Program-made: the position numbers and the translations under genes
In this document: piece by piece, positions 35,829 to 44,219 of the stretch
How the letters are laid out: every line of letters starts with the position of its first letter
Numbering within the stretch: position 1 is the stretch's first letter
Assembly (NCBI GenBank): GCA_045538835.1
Contig: JAZQEF010000002.1
Location: 135,723-199,722 of the forward strand
Direction: 5' to 3'
Source of the DNA: RGIG6165 sp045538835
Lineage (GTDB): Bacteria; Bacillota; Clostridia; Oscillospirales; Feifaniaceae
DNA: 64,000 bases
Notes under the pieces: model-generated
The model's input: the letters and a program-made list of their open reading frames with translations, nothing else
Told to the model about the DNA's origin: nothing
Databases searched by the model: none

Positions 35829-36707
35829 TCAGTTCATCAAGGAAATCGCTTCGGAAAAACCGAGTCCGTGCGCGAACATATTGAACGCCGCCGCTATCAT
35901 TTTAGACATTCTTTCCGATATTATATCTATATCCTTGGGCGTGACAAAAAAGCCCTTAAGTTTTTCTTTCGACAGTTTATAAAGTTCATTTCTGTCGGTG
36001 CCGCAAAGGTCATGCGCAGTATCCGCAACAAGCGTTGCTCCGCCGACGATCGTCGGCACGCCGACCGCTATTACAGGAAGTCCTATCGTATTTTCCGACA
36101 GTTCCGCCCTTGTGTTGCCGACTCCGCTGCCGGGTGATATCCCACAGTCGGATATCTGCACAGTTTTTGAAAGTCTTGCGATGCTTCGTGCAGTCAGCGC
36201 ATCGACCGTAACGACGGCTTTGGGCTTCACCTCTGAGCAGACGCCCCGTATTATATCTGCAGATTCAATGCCCGTCTGCCCCATAACACCGCACTTGACA
36301 GAAGCAACCCTGCCAAAACTGTCGGGCAACATATTTTTTAATATGTGACGGGTGGATATGACACCGTCTGCCGTCAGCGGTCCGAGCGAGTCTGCCGTAA
36401 CTGCGGTATTGCCAAGCCCTGCGACTAACACTTCCCTCTCTTTTATTATTTTTCCCATTTCTTCAGAGAGCGCGTTTGCGCAGTTTTCAAACAGTTCATC
36501 ATCGTGCAAAAAGCCTTCGGGAAGAGTTAAGGTTATATATGTCCCTTTCCTTTTGCCAAGCGCTTTTTCGCCCTTTTCGTCTACTATTTTTATTTCGTCA
36601 ACCATAACGCCGAAACTCTGATACTTTTTGCTGAGTACACCCTCAACCTCGCCGCTCTGCGCACTTGCAAGGTCTCTCGCTTCAAGCGCCAAGTCCGTAT
36701 CCCACAT
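35829..36707 (-). CDS. gpr: GPR endopeptidase (spore germination protease)
   Basis: A 292-aa aspartic-type protease that degrades small acid-soluble spore proteins at germination. The N terminus TDLALEARD is the family start, with almost no propeptide; VLVAGLGNTAVTADSLGP and the segment ISPGSGVGNTRAEL are diagnostic, and VPTIVGGATLVADT follows. It is shorter than Bacillus GPR (about 370 aa), as in many Clostridia. Its presence indicates a spore-forming ancestry. A possible sigma-F/G promoter lies upstream. In many Clostridia gpr is next to rpsT; here a membrane protein gene lies between them. Confidence 0.93.
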   Translation of the reverse strand: MWDTDLALEARDLASAQSGEVEGVLSKKYQSFGVMVDEIKIVDEKGEKALGKRKGTYITLTLPEGFLHDDELFENCANALSEEMGKIIKEREVLVAGLGNTAVTADSLGPLTADGVISTRHILKNMLPDSFGRVASVKCGVMGQTGIESADIIRGVCSEVKPKAVVTVDALTARSIARLSKTVQISDCGISPGSGVGNTRAELSENTIGLPVIAVGVPTIVGGATLVADTAHDLCGTDRNELYKLSKEKLKGFFVTPKDIDIISERMSKMIAAAFNMFAHGLGFSEAISLMN

Positions 36708-36730
36708 AATTTTTTGTCCTTTCTTACAAA

Positions 36731-36760
36731 TTTCATGTTTTTACGACATAAATTTTATAC
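36731..36760 (-). promoter_or_regulatory. Possible forespore (sigma-F/G type) promoter for gpr
   Basis: On the minus strand GTATA and CATGAAA are separated by 18 bases, resembling forespore sigma boxes. The similarity is weak and rests mainly on the gene's expected expression. Confidence 0.3.
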
Positions 36761-36770
36761 GATTTTTATC

Positions 36771-36799
36771 TTGTTAAAATTTCTTATATAATGTATAAT
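36771..36799 (+). promoter_or_regulatory. Sigma-A promoter of the PTS EIIC-like gene
   Basis: TTGTTA (36771-36776) and TATAAT (36794-36799) have 17-bp spacing, 23 bases before the ATG. Confidence 0.75.
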
Positions 36800-36822
36800 T
36801 TCCCAAAAGAGAGGTGCTTATA

Positions 36823-37839
36823 ATGAAAACTTTTAAATCTTTATTAAAACGCTGGTTTGTTGACGGTCTGTCGTCAATGGCTCTCGGTCTTTTCTCATCT
36901 CTTATAATGGGACTTATCATTTCCCAGCTTGCTAAACTTGGTATTCTTTCATGGCTTGAGCCTATCGGTGCAATCATGCAGGAAAAATTTGTCATCGGTG
37001 CCGCTATCGGTGTTGCCGTCGGTCACGGTATGGGTATTTCACCCCTTGCCGTATTCACCTGTGCTGCTGTCGGCGCTTATGGATATGATCTGGGTGGCCC
37101 TATGGGCGCATATATCGCTGCTCTTGTAGGCGCTGAAATAGGCAATCTCGTATCGGGCAAGACAAAACTTGATATCATCCTCGTTCCCTTCTGCGGTTCC
37201 GTTGCAGGTTGCCTTGTTGGCGGATTTGTAGGTCCATACATACAAGCTGTTATGACGGGACTCGGCAGTTTCATAAACTACACCACCGAACTTCACCCCG
37301 TACCAATGGGTATTCTCGTATCTGTCGTTGTCGGTATGGTACTCACGGCGCCCATTTCAAGCGCTGCTATATGCATTTCGCTTGGTCTGTCGGGTATTGC
37401 GGCAGGCGCGGCAACAGTCGGTTGCTGTTGTAATATGCTTGGATTTGCCATAATCAGCATCCATGCAAACGGTCTGGGCGGTTTTATATCTCAAGGTCTG
37501 GGCACATCGATGCTTCAGGTGCCCAACATAGTCAAAAAACCGATAATCTGGCTTCCTGCGATAATAAGCAGTGCCGTAATCGGCCCATTTGCAACAACAC
37601 TTGTAAAAATAACCAACAATCCTGCAGGCGCAGGCATGGGCACAAGCGGTCTTGTCGGCATTATAAATGCATTTATAACCATAACTGAAGCAGGCGGTGA
37701 TCCCGTTATTGCTATGGTCAAAATATTTGTTATGCTCATCATTCTTCCGCTTGTTGTAACATACGCGGTATACCTGCCTTTCAGACGGGCAAAACTCATA
37801 AAAGATGCCGATTTAAAACTGTCACTTTCATCAAAATAA
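36823..37839 (+). CDS. PTS EIIC-type 2 membrane protein (PF13303-like)
   Basis: A 338-aa membrane protein with about eight to ten helices rich in Gly and Ala. Segments such as GMGISPLAVFTCAAVGAYGYD, LVGAEIGNLVSGKTKLDI and the C-terminal PAGAGMGTSGLVG resemble the solitary PTS_EIIC_2 family. No EIIA, EIIB, HPr or sugar gene is nearby, so sugar phosphotransfer is doubtful and its substrate is unknown. The ATG at 36823 follows GAGGTG; a GTG at 36814 would lie on that site. It is flanked by its own promoter and by the rpsT promoter. Confidence 0.78.
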   Translation: MKTFKSLLKRWFVDGLSSMALGLFSSLIMGLIISQLAKLGILSWLEPIGAIMQEKFVIGAAIGVAVGHGMGISPLAVFTCAAVGAYGYDLGGPMGAYIAALVGAEIGNLVSGKTKLDIILVPFCGSVAGCLVGGFVGPYIQAVMTGLGSFINYTTELHPVPMGILVSVVVGMVLTAPISSAAICISLGLSGIAAGAATVGCCCNMLGFAIISIHANGLGGFISQGLGTSMLQVPNIVKKPIIWLPAIISSAVIGPFATTLVKITNNPAGAGMGTSGLVGIINAFITITEAGGDPVIAMVKIFVMLIILPLVVTYAVYLPFRRAKLIKDADLKLSLSSK

Positions 37840-37847
37840 AAAAAGTG

Positions 37848-37876
37848 TTGCATTTTAAATTATTTAATGGTAATAT
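37848..37876 (+). promoter_or_regulatory. Sigma-A promoter of rpsT
   Basis: TTGCAT (37848-37853) and TAATAT (37871-37876) have 17-bp spacing. Confidence 0.75.
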
Positions 37877-37910
37877 ATTTAATGCTGATAATTTCAAAGG
37901 AGGTGGATTT

Positions 37911-38171
37911 ATGCCAAATATTAAGTCCGCAAAAAAGAGAGTTAAGGTTACAAAGGTAAAGGCTGCTAACAATCAGTCTGCCAAGAACGAACTCCGTACA
38001 GAAATAAAGAAGTTCAACGCTGCAGTTGAAGCAGGTGATAAGGCTGCTGCTCAGGCAATGTATGCTAAGGCTTGCTCTATGGTGGATAAGGCTGTTGACA
38101 AGGGTATCCTTCATGTCAATACCGCTTCCAGAAAGAAGAAGACTATGGCACATCTCGTTGCCGCTATGTAA
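37911..38171 (+). CDS. rpsT: 30S ribosomal protein S20
   Basis: An 86-aa, highly basic, helical protein that binds the 5' and 3' minor domains of 16S rRNA. The N terminus MPNIKSAKKRVKVTKVK and the C-terminal LHVNTASRKKKTMAHLV are typical. The ATG is preceded by AAAGGAGGTGG; an upstream in-frame start at 37845 falls inside the promoter and is rejected. It ends at a bidirectional terminator shared with deoC. Confidence 0.96.
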   Translation: MPNIKSAKKRVKVTKVKAANNQSAKNELRTEIKKFNAAVEAGDKAAAQAMYAKACSMVDKAVDKGILHVNTASRKKKTMAHLVAAM

Positions 38172-38185
38172 CTTTTAACAAATTT

Positions 38186-38215
38186 AAAGGACAGGTAACT
38201 TACCTGTCCTTTTTA
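38186..38215. terminator. Bidirectional terminator between rpsT and deoC
   Basis: AAAGGACAGGTAA pairs with TTACCTGTCCTTT around a one- or two-base loop, with T residues beyond. Confidence 0.9.
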
Positions 38216-38216
38216 T

Positions 38217-38885
38217 TTATCTGTTTCTGTATTCTTCAACTATCTCAACGCCTGCCGATGTTCCTATTCTCGTTGCCCCTGCTTCTATAAATGCGAGTGC
38301 CGTGTCAAGATCCCTTATACCGCCTGCGGCTTTGACACCTATCTCATCGCCCACACAGGCTTTCATCAGTCGTACATCTTCAAGTGTTGCACCGCCTGTG
38401 CCGAATCCCGTAGATGTCTTTACGAAATCGGGGCGAACTTTAAGCGCAATCTCGCACATCTTTTTCTTTTCGTCATCTGTAAGATAACAGTTTTCAAAAA
38501 TGACCTTTGAAATAACACAGTTTTCTCTGCACAGATCAACTATCGTTCTCATTTCTTCTTCAAGATATTCGTAATTCTTGTTTTTGAGTTCGCCTATGTT
38601 TATAACATAGTCTATCTCCTCTGCACCCTGCTCTATCGCCTCGGCAGTTTCATAAGCCTTGACTTCTATTGTCTGCTGGCCGAGAGGGAAACCGATTGCC
38701 GCGCCTACACGCACCTCACTGTCTTTAAGCAGTTTTCTGCAGCGCAGTGTCTGCACGGAATTTATCGCAACCATTGCAAAACCGTACTTCGCCGCAGTTT
38801 TACAAAACTTCTCCATATCATCAGCAGAAGCGTACGCTTTCAGAAGCGTCTGGTCAAGCATACCCGCAAGTTCTCTGTCTGTCAT
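38217..38885 (-). CDS. deoC: Deoxyribose-phosphate aldolase
   Basis: A 222-aa class I aldolase that splits 2-deoxyribose 5-phosphate into acetaldehyde and glyceraldehyde 3-phosphate in nucleoside salvage. The Schiff-base lysine is Lys156 in DFVKTSTGFG, and the second lysine is Lys185 in VKAAGGIRD. Length is typical. The ATG at 38885 has GGAGG upstream, which rules out a longer start at 38927. It stands alone without other deo genes nearby. Confidence 0.95.
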   Translation of the reverse strand: MTDRELAGMLDQTLLKAYASADDMEKFCKTAAKYGFAMVAINSVQTLRCRKLLKDSEVRVGAAIGFPLGQQTIEVKAYETAEAIEQGAEEIDYVINIGELKNKNYEYLEEEMRTIVDLCRENCVISKVIFENCYLTDDEKKKMCEIALKVRPDFVKTSTGFGTGGATLEDVRLMKACVGDEIGVKAAGGIRDLDTALAFIEAGATRIGTSAGVEIVEEYRNR

Positions 38886-38962
38886 AATATTTATCCTCCA
38901 AAAGAAATCTTTAGTAAATAGTATCACACTTTGTGTTATAATGCAAAAGGAAGTGATATTTT

Positions 38963-39844
38963 ATGAGCAAATGTACCCTCTGTCCAAGAGAGTGTAATAT
39001 AAACAGAAGCGAAAAAGTCGGTATATGCGGCATGAAAGATACCCTGCGCATAGGCAGGGCGGCGCCTCATATGTTTGAAGAACCATGTATTTCAGGCACA
39101 AAAGGAAGCGGCACGATATTTTTTTCGGGTTGTTCGCTTCGCTGTGTCTTTTGTCAGAACTATCCGTTATGGGAAGAAAATATCGGCAGAGATATAACAG
39201 TAGACGAACTTGCCGGCAATATACATTCTTTAGAAAACTGCCATAATGTCAGTTTTGTAACAGGAACTCACTACACTGAGCAGATAGTTCATGCGCTTGA
39301 TATGGCAAAGCCAAAAGTTCCGACTGTGTGGAATTCATCGGGATACGAAAAGTGCGAAACTCTGTCATCATTAAAAAACAAGATAAATATATTTCTGCCC
39401 GACCTTAAATATTTTGACAGTAGCCTTTCATTAAAATTCTCGGGCGCACCGAACTATTTTGAAGTTGCCTCAAAAGCAATCAATGAAATGGTATCTCAGC
39501 GTGGAAAACCCGTATTTGATTCAAATGGAATAATGCAAAGTGGCGTTATGGTGCGCCATCTTGTCCTGCCCTCGCACATTGATGACAGCAAAAAAGTCCT
39601 CTCATATCTCCATGCCGAATACGGAAATGACATTTACATAAGTATAATGCGCCAATATACACCTATGAAGGAATGTGTTTACCCCGAACTTATGCGAAAA
39701 CTCACCTCATACGAGTATGATAAAGTCATAGATTTTGCCGACAGTATAGGAATAACACAGGCATATATACAGGAAAAAGGCTGTGAAAACAGCCTTTTTA
39801 CCCCGACGTTTACCTCGAACACAAATGCAAAAAACTTTCTATAA
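38963..39844 (+). CDS. PflX-like radical SAM protein
   Basis: A 293-aa radical SAM protein of the COG1313 type, related to glycyl-radical-enzyme activases. The N terminus has extra Cys (4, 7, 11 in CTLCPREC), then the CX3CX2C site with Cys57, Cys61 and Cys64 (GCSLRCVFC). WNSSGYE and FLPDLKYFD are typical of the group. The substrate is unknown; no glycyl radical enzyme is adjacent. Its 3' end runs through a terminator hairpin (39774-39799) and overlaps the convergent C26 hydrolase gene by 35 bases, so the last 20 or so residues could be unconserved read-on. Confidence 0.82.
   Translation: MSKCTLCPRECNINRSEKVGICGMKDTLRIGRAAPHMFEEPCISGTKGSGTIFFSGCSLRCVFCQNYPLWEENIGRDITVDELAGNIHSLENCHNVSFVTGTHYTEQIVHALDMAKPKVPTVWNSSGYEKCETLSSLKNKINIFLPDLKYFDSSLSLKFSGAPNYFEVASKAINEMVSQRGKPVFDSNGIMQSGVMVRHLVLPSHIDDSKKVLSYLHAEYGNDIYISIMRQYTPMKECVYPELMRKLTSYEYDKVIDFADSIGITQAYIQEKGCENSLFTPTFTSNTNAKNFL
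39774..39799. terminator. Terminator hairpin inside the end of the PflX-like gene
   Basis: AAAAAGGCTGT/ACAGCCTTTTT with a four-base loop. It lies before the stop codon of the plus-strand gene and just past the end of the convergent gene. Confidence 0.8.
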
Positions 39845-40433
39845 CCCCGCCGCCGTACTGCTTTTCGGGATGCCACTGCACTCCGAAGAGCGGTGCTTTT
39901 TTATGTTCTATCATTTCGATATCGCCGCTGAAGGTCATTCCCGTTATCTTGAGGGAATCTCCCACTTTGCCGACACGCTGATGGTGAAAACTGTTTACAC
40001 AAATACACCCCTCAGGAAGCAAAGAGGAGTTTTTTATCTGTACGCTGTGCAGGTTGCCGTAGTGGTCGCTGCAATTCTGAACAAGTGTGCCGCCCAGTGC
40101 CACATTTATGACCTGTATCCCTCTGCAAATGCCCAGAACGGGAAGTCCGCTGCGAATAGCGGCATGGACAAGTGACATTTCATACAGATCCTGTCTTTTA
40201 TCCGCAAGGCGTGTTGCCTCATCTTTATGCTCGCCGTAGTAAAGAGGATTTACATCGTACCCTCCCGACAGAATAAGACCGTCAACAACATCAAGCATTG
40301 ATATTCCGTTTTCGCAGGGAAGCATAACTATGTCTGCGCCGAGTTCCCTCAGACAGTTTATATACGAGCTGTTTGTCTTATAAAAATCATTTTCGTTTTC
40401 GCAAAATCTTGATGCTGTTATTCCTATAATCAT
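39810..40433 (-). CDS. Gamma-glutamyl-gamma-aminobutyrate hydrolase family protein (peptidase C26)
   Basis: A 207-aa class I glutamine-amidotransferase-fold hydrolase. The nucleophile Cys103 is in LGICRGIQ, and the His/Glu pair is His188 and Glu190 in VQWHPEKQ, giving a complete triad. Such enzymes (PuuD-like) release glutamate from gamma-glutamyl amines; the true substrate is uncertain. It is downstream of the sugar ABC transporter genes but separated by a terminator, so it is probably independent. Confidence 0.88.
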   Translation of the reverse strand: MIIGITASRFCENENDFYKTNSSYINCLRELGADIVMLPCENGISMLDVVDGLILSGGYDVNPLYYGEHKDEATRLADKRQDLYEMSLVHAAIRSGLPVLGICRGIQVINVALGGTLVQNCSDHYGNLHSVQIKNSSLLPEGCICVNSFHHQRVGKVGDSLKITGMTFSGDIEMIEHKKAPLFGVQWHPEKQYGGGVIESFLHLCSR

Positions 40434-40455
40434 AATATCACCTGTTATTTAACTA

Positions 40456-40486
40456 AAAATCAGCAGATATAGTCTGCTGATTTTAT
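40456..40486 (-). terminator. Terminator of the sugar ABC transporter unit
   Basis: AATCAGCAGA pairs with TCTGCTGATT around a short loop, with A and T residues on the flanks. Confidence 0.88.
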
Positions 40487-40507
40487 TATATGAGCGGTTT
40501 TTTAATA

Positions 40508-41341
40508 TTATCCTTTAACTGCGCCTGCGGCAACACCTTTTATTATCTGTTTTTGCGATGTCAGATAGAAAATTATAATGGGCAGTATGGACAGGACAAG
40601 CATAGCCATCATTGCGCCCATATCTACCGAGCCGTAACTTCCCCTGAGCGACTGCACCGCAACGGGAATAGTTTTGTATTTCATTTTATCAAGCACAAGC
40701 GACGGCAACAGATAGTCATTCCATATCCACATTGCATTGAGGATCGCAACAGTAACCGCAATGGGAGTCAGCATGGGGAATACGACTGAGAAAAACATCT
40801 TGCTTTCGCTGCAACCGTCAATTGCCGCCGCCTCCTCAATGCTTATCGGCACACTCTTGACAAATCCCGAAAAGAGAAATACCGAAAGTCCCGCACCAAA
40901 TCCCAGATATATCGGCACGATTCCTATCGGATTGTCAAGACCGAGTCTGTTGGCAAGGGTACTGAGTGTAAACATCACCATCTGGAAGGGCACTATCATT
41001 GAAAAGACAAAGGCATAATACAGTGTTCTTGTAAAGCCGTTTCTGTGTCGCTGAATATACCATGCAGTCATTGATGTGCAGAGCACTATCGCCGCAACCG
41101 ACAGCACCGTTATAAGCAGACTGTATCCAAACGATGAAAAAAATCCCGTTTTCGAGAGTCCCGAAACATAGTTTTCAAGACCCACAAAACTTGTTTCATC
41201 CGGCAGCTTAAACGGCGTATCGCTGATAAAAAAACGGCCTTTAAGCGAGTTCATAACTATTATCAGCACCGGCGCGATAAACAGTATTGCCATTACGAGA
41301 AGGAGTACAAAAATTATAATATCAACATTTTTCTTTTTCAT
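40508..41341 (-). CDS. Carbohydrate ABC transporter permease (MalG-like)
   Basis: A 277-aa inner-membrane permease with six predicted helices. The EAA loop, EEAAAIDGCSESKMFFSVVFP, contacts the ATPase. It is the CUT1-type second permease, 3 bases downstream of the first permease gene. The C terminus ends GVAAGAVKG, the usual MalG/UgpE-like tail. The sugar is not known. With the binding protein and MalF-like gene it forms an importer lacking a local ATPase; in Firmicutes a shared MsmX-type ATPase often serves. Confidence 0.92.
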   Translation of the reverse strand: MKKKNVDIIIFVLLLVMAILFIAPVLIIVMNSLKGRFFISDTPFKLPDETSFVGLENYVSGLSKTGFFSSFGYSLLITVLSVAAIVLCTSMTAWYIQRHRNGFTRTLYYAFVFSMIVPFQMVMFTLSTLANRLGLDNPIGIVPIYLGFGAGLSVFLFSGFVKSVPISIEEAAAIDGCSESKMFFSVVFPMLTPIAVTVAILNAMWIWNDYLLPSLVLDKMKYKTIPVAVQSLRGSYGSVDMGAMMAMLVLSILPIIIFYLTSQKQIIKGVAAGAVKG

Positions 41342-41344
41342 AAC

Positions 41345-42178
41345 TTACGCCTCCCTGTCTCTTGTGAGATACAACTGCAAAAGCGCAATTACCGCCACGA
41401 TAACAAAGAACACAACTGCCTTTGCCTGACCGACACCCTCACTTCCGACTTTATTGTAGAAGGTTTTATAAATATCAAGAGCAAGCATTTTCGTCTTGCC
41501 TGACGGACCTCCGTCAGTCAAAGCGTAGTTCTGGTCAAACAGTTTAAATGAATTTGTAAGGGTTAAAAAAGTACATATTGTCACTGACGGCATTATCTGC
41601 GGGAAAATTATTTTTTTGAGTCTTACCCAACTTGACGCACCGTCAATATGCGCCGCCTCTATCATGTCTTCGGGCACACTCTGCAGACCTGCGATATATA
41701 TGACCATCATATAACCTATCATCTGCCAGTTCATCAGAATGACAAGTCCCAGAAAGCCGTAATTTGGATTTGATAAAAGTGTCTGTCCGTAAGGATAGAG
41801 CACACCGTTGATTATAAGCTGCCAGATATAGCCGAGCACAATGCCGCCAATAAGATTCGGCATAAAAAACACCGTACGGAATATATTCGTGCCCTTTATG
41901 CCGCGCGTCAGTGCAAGCGCAAGTAAAAACGCGATAACATTGACACTTATCACCGATACCACCGTAAATTTTACGGTAAACCACAGCGACGAGAGAAATT
42001 CTCCGCCCAGGAAAACCTCTTTATAATTTGCAAGTCCCACAAAGGTTGCATCGGTTACTGTGCGAAACTGTGTAAATGACAGAAAAATTCCCATAAAAAA
42101 CGGCAGTATAAATGCAATAAAGAAGCATATAAGTGTCGGCAACAAAAAAATGCAGAAGTTTTTTACTTTAGATGCCAT
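41345..42178 (-). CDS. Carbohydrate ABC transporter permease (MalF-like)
   Basis: A 277-aa permease with six helices. The N terminus KNFCIFLLPTLICFFIAFIL and the EAA loop MIEAAHIDGASSWVRLKKI are typical of CUT1 first permeases. The ATG at 42176-42178 overlaps the stop of the binding-protein gene by one base; a longer start at 42235 would overlap that gene and lacks a ribosome binding site. It pairs with the MalG-like protein to form the channel. Confidence 0.92.
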   Translation of the reverse strand: MASKVKNFCIFLLPTLICFFIAFILPFFMGIFLSFTQFRTVTDATFVGLANYKEVFLGGEFLSSLWFTVKFTVVSVISVNVIAFLLALALTRGIKGTNIFRTVFFMPNLIGGIVLGYIWQLIINGVLYPYGQTLLSNPNYGFLGLVILMNWQMIGYMMVIYIAGLQSVPEDMIEAAHIDGASSWVRLKKIIFPQIMPSVTICTFLTLTNSFKLFDQNYALTDGGPSGKTKMLALDIYKTFYNKVGSEGVGQAKAVVFFVIVAVIALLQLYLTRDREA

Positions 42179-43500
42179 TATCTCTGTCTCTCCGATGACC
42201 ATCTGTCTCTGATGGTTGCTGCAACATCCTCCCACTTCGCATTTCCGCTCGAATATTCGAGAAGTGCGCCGCCTACATAGTCCTTATATCCTTCCGAAGG
42301 AAATGCTGCAAACATCCAGTCAACGCTCACTTTACCCGAATCAAGCCATGCAAGAACTTCTCTTGCAAGAGGATCGGCAGGTTTTTCCTCGTCTGTAAAA
42401 GTGTTAAACGGTGATATGAATCCAAGTTCATTTACCACATACGCTTTACCCGTTTCACTACCGAAAAGCCATTCAAGAAATGCAACCGAGGCATCTATAT
42501 CATTCTGATCAGCCTTTGCATTTACTGCAATATAACTTTCAGTACCCACGCAAAGTCCCTGATTTTCTTCACCCTCTATACCTGTATATATGGGTAGCAT
42601 TTTGATATTTTCTTCTGCCACCGTATTGCCCGATACACTTGAAATCTGACTCCATGCCCAGTTGCCGTTTTGCACCATTGCACAGCGACCGAGTGCAAAT
42701 TCTGCCATTGAATCGTCCACAGATTTCGAACCGAGAAGCTGAGGTTCTGTAACCGAATTATTTATATAGAGGTCAAAAATATTTTTAAAATTCTCTTCGT
42801 ATTCAAATTCTATTTCATTTGCGTCAAGTGCTTCAAGTGTTGCATCGTCACCGTCTGTTCCGAATTCATAATAGAGCGGCACATTGAGAAGATGTGTCTG
42901 CCATCTCCACTGATTTCCCGGTGCAAGTGAGGTTGATGCAAACACGCCGTCAATCCCCAGTTCATCTTTTTTTGACGTCATATCCGTAACAAGCGCAGAG
43001 AGTTCTTCAAAGCTGTCTATTTCCTCCATAGATGCAAATTTTGCACCGTCAAGGGCAAAATACTTATCGGTTATGGCGCTGTTATAGATAATACCGTAAC
43101 CCTCGACAACATAGGGAATACCGTATACTCCGCCTTCATTTTGAATAGCAAGGCTCTTATCAGACAAATATCCGTAAAGCGCCGTTCCCGACAAGTCATA
43201 ACAATAGTCCTCCCAATTGGTGTAGCCAACAGGTCCGTTTAACTGAAATATAGTGGGCACATCGGTTTTTGACATTTCGGCTTTGAGTGTCGATTCATAT
43301 TCACCCGATGCGGCTGTCATCACCTTTACTTTTACGCCAGTTTCTTCTTCATACGCTTTTGCCACTTTTTCATAAGCAGATGCAATTTCGGGTTTGAAAT
43401 TCAGAAGATACACATCCGCTTCGTTTTTCTTCTTTCCGCAACCGAAAAGTGCAAGAAGCATTACGCCTGTGAGCATTATTGCAATTAATCTCTTTTTCAA
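42178..43500 (-). CDS. Sugar-binding lipoprotein of an ABC importer
   Basis: A 440-aa extracellular solute-binding protein (family 1). The TTG start (43498-43500) has AAAGGAG 8 to 9 bases upstream and gives a lipoprotein signal KKRLIAIMLTGVMLLALFGC, so the mature protein is anchored by its Cys. The mature part follows the usual pattern (YEKVAKAYEEETGVKVKV near the start, GIPYVVEGYGIIYN in the middle, NGNWAW near the hinge). It probably binds an oligosaccharide. It is first in the unit, before the two permeases. Confidence 0.92.
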   Translation of the reverse strand: MKKRLIAIMLTGVMLLALFGCGKKKNEADVYLLNFKPEIASAYEKVAKAYEEETGVKVKVMTAASGEYESTLKAEMSKTDVPTIFQLNGPVGYTNWEDYCYDLSGTALYGYLSDKSLAIQNEGGVYGIPYVVEGYGIIYNSAITDKYFALDGAKFASMEEIDSFEELSALVTDMTSKKDELGIDGVFASTSLAPGNQWRWQTHLLNVPLYYEFGTDGDDATLEALDANEIEFEYEENFKNIFDLYINNSVTEPQLLGSKSVDDSMAEFALGRCAMVQNGNWAWSQISSVSGNTVAEENIKMLPIYTGIEGEENQGLCVGTESYIAVNAKADQNDIDASVAFLEWLFGSETGKAYVVNELGFISPFNTFTDEEKPADPLAREVLAWLDSGKVSVDWMFAAFPSEGYKDYVGGALLEYSSGNAKWEDVAATIRDRWSSERQR

Positions 43501-43551
43501 AAAATCATCTCCTTTATTTACATCATACCCATATGAAACAATTTTTATTAG

Positions 43552-43583
43552 CAAAAAAGAGTCGCGTTATGCGACTCTTTTTT
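43552..43583 (-). terminator. Terminator after the CxxC membrane protein gene
   Basis: AAAAAAGAGTCGC pairs with GCGACTCTTTTTT around a four-base loop. It separates this gene from the ABC transporter genes. Confidence 0.92.
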
Positions 43584-43584
43584 A

Positions 43585-44160
43585 TCATTCATTAAATAAA
43601 GTTTTAATTACATCTTTGGGAACTACCAGAACATTTTTTCTTTCTTCCCGCATTTTTTTCGTTACCGGAATAGGATATATTGCAGACGACGGATTTTCAC
43701 TTCCGAGTTCAGAGAGTTCTATTCCCGCTCCGCAGACAGAACAGTGCAGATATCCGTTATTCTCATAGAACCAACCTGTTCTTCCCTGCGAGACACACTG
43801 CTGACAACTATCATAACCTAAAAGATAATTGAAGTTACTATCAATGTAAGCAAGAATTCTCGCATCGTATTCGCCTATCTGGAAATATGACACAGTATCA
43901 AAAGATATCTGTGTTTTGGGTATGATAACATCTCCGTATGCATCTATCTCGGCAACATAACTGTTTTCCTTTATCTTCTCATTTACGGCAATCTCCGCCT
44001 CAGTATACTCAAAAAATACAGATTTATATGTGAATATATCAAAATATAAAAATACAGATGTAAGCACTATGACACCAATTAAAAAGATAATTACACTTAT
44101 CCGCAAAAACTTTTTCTCACGTAAAACAGCCTGCTGTTTTTTCGCGTTCTTTTTCCCCAT
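43585..44160 (-). CDS. Membrane-anchored CxxC-CxxC protein, DUF2318-like
   Basis: A 191-aa protein with one N-terminal membrane helix (about residues 19-42) after a basic start, so the rest lies outside. Two CxxC pairs, Cys119/Cys122 and Cys140/Cys143, with the spacing and surroundings (DSCQQC...GYLHCSVCGAGIELSELG) resemble DUF2318, whose members bind a metal or iron-sulphur centre and are often linked to iron or heme uptake. Here there is no iron transporter. The function is unknown. It lies between asnB and the ABC transporter and ends at its own terminator. Confidence 0.7.
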   Translation of the reverse strand: MGKKNAKKQQAVLREKKFLRISVIIFLIGVIVLTSVFLYFDIFTYKSVFFEYTEAEIAVNEKIKENSYVAEIDAYGDVIIPKTQISFDTVSYFQIGEYDARILAYIDSNFNYLLGYDSCQQCVSQGRTGWFYENNGYLHCSVCGAGIELSELGSENPSSAIYPIPVTKKMREERKNVLVVPKDVIKTLFNE

Positions 44161-44219
44161 TGTTCTTCCTGCTTTCTCTTATTTGATACTATTTTACAAT
44201 AAAAGAAAGAACATTTCCA

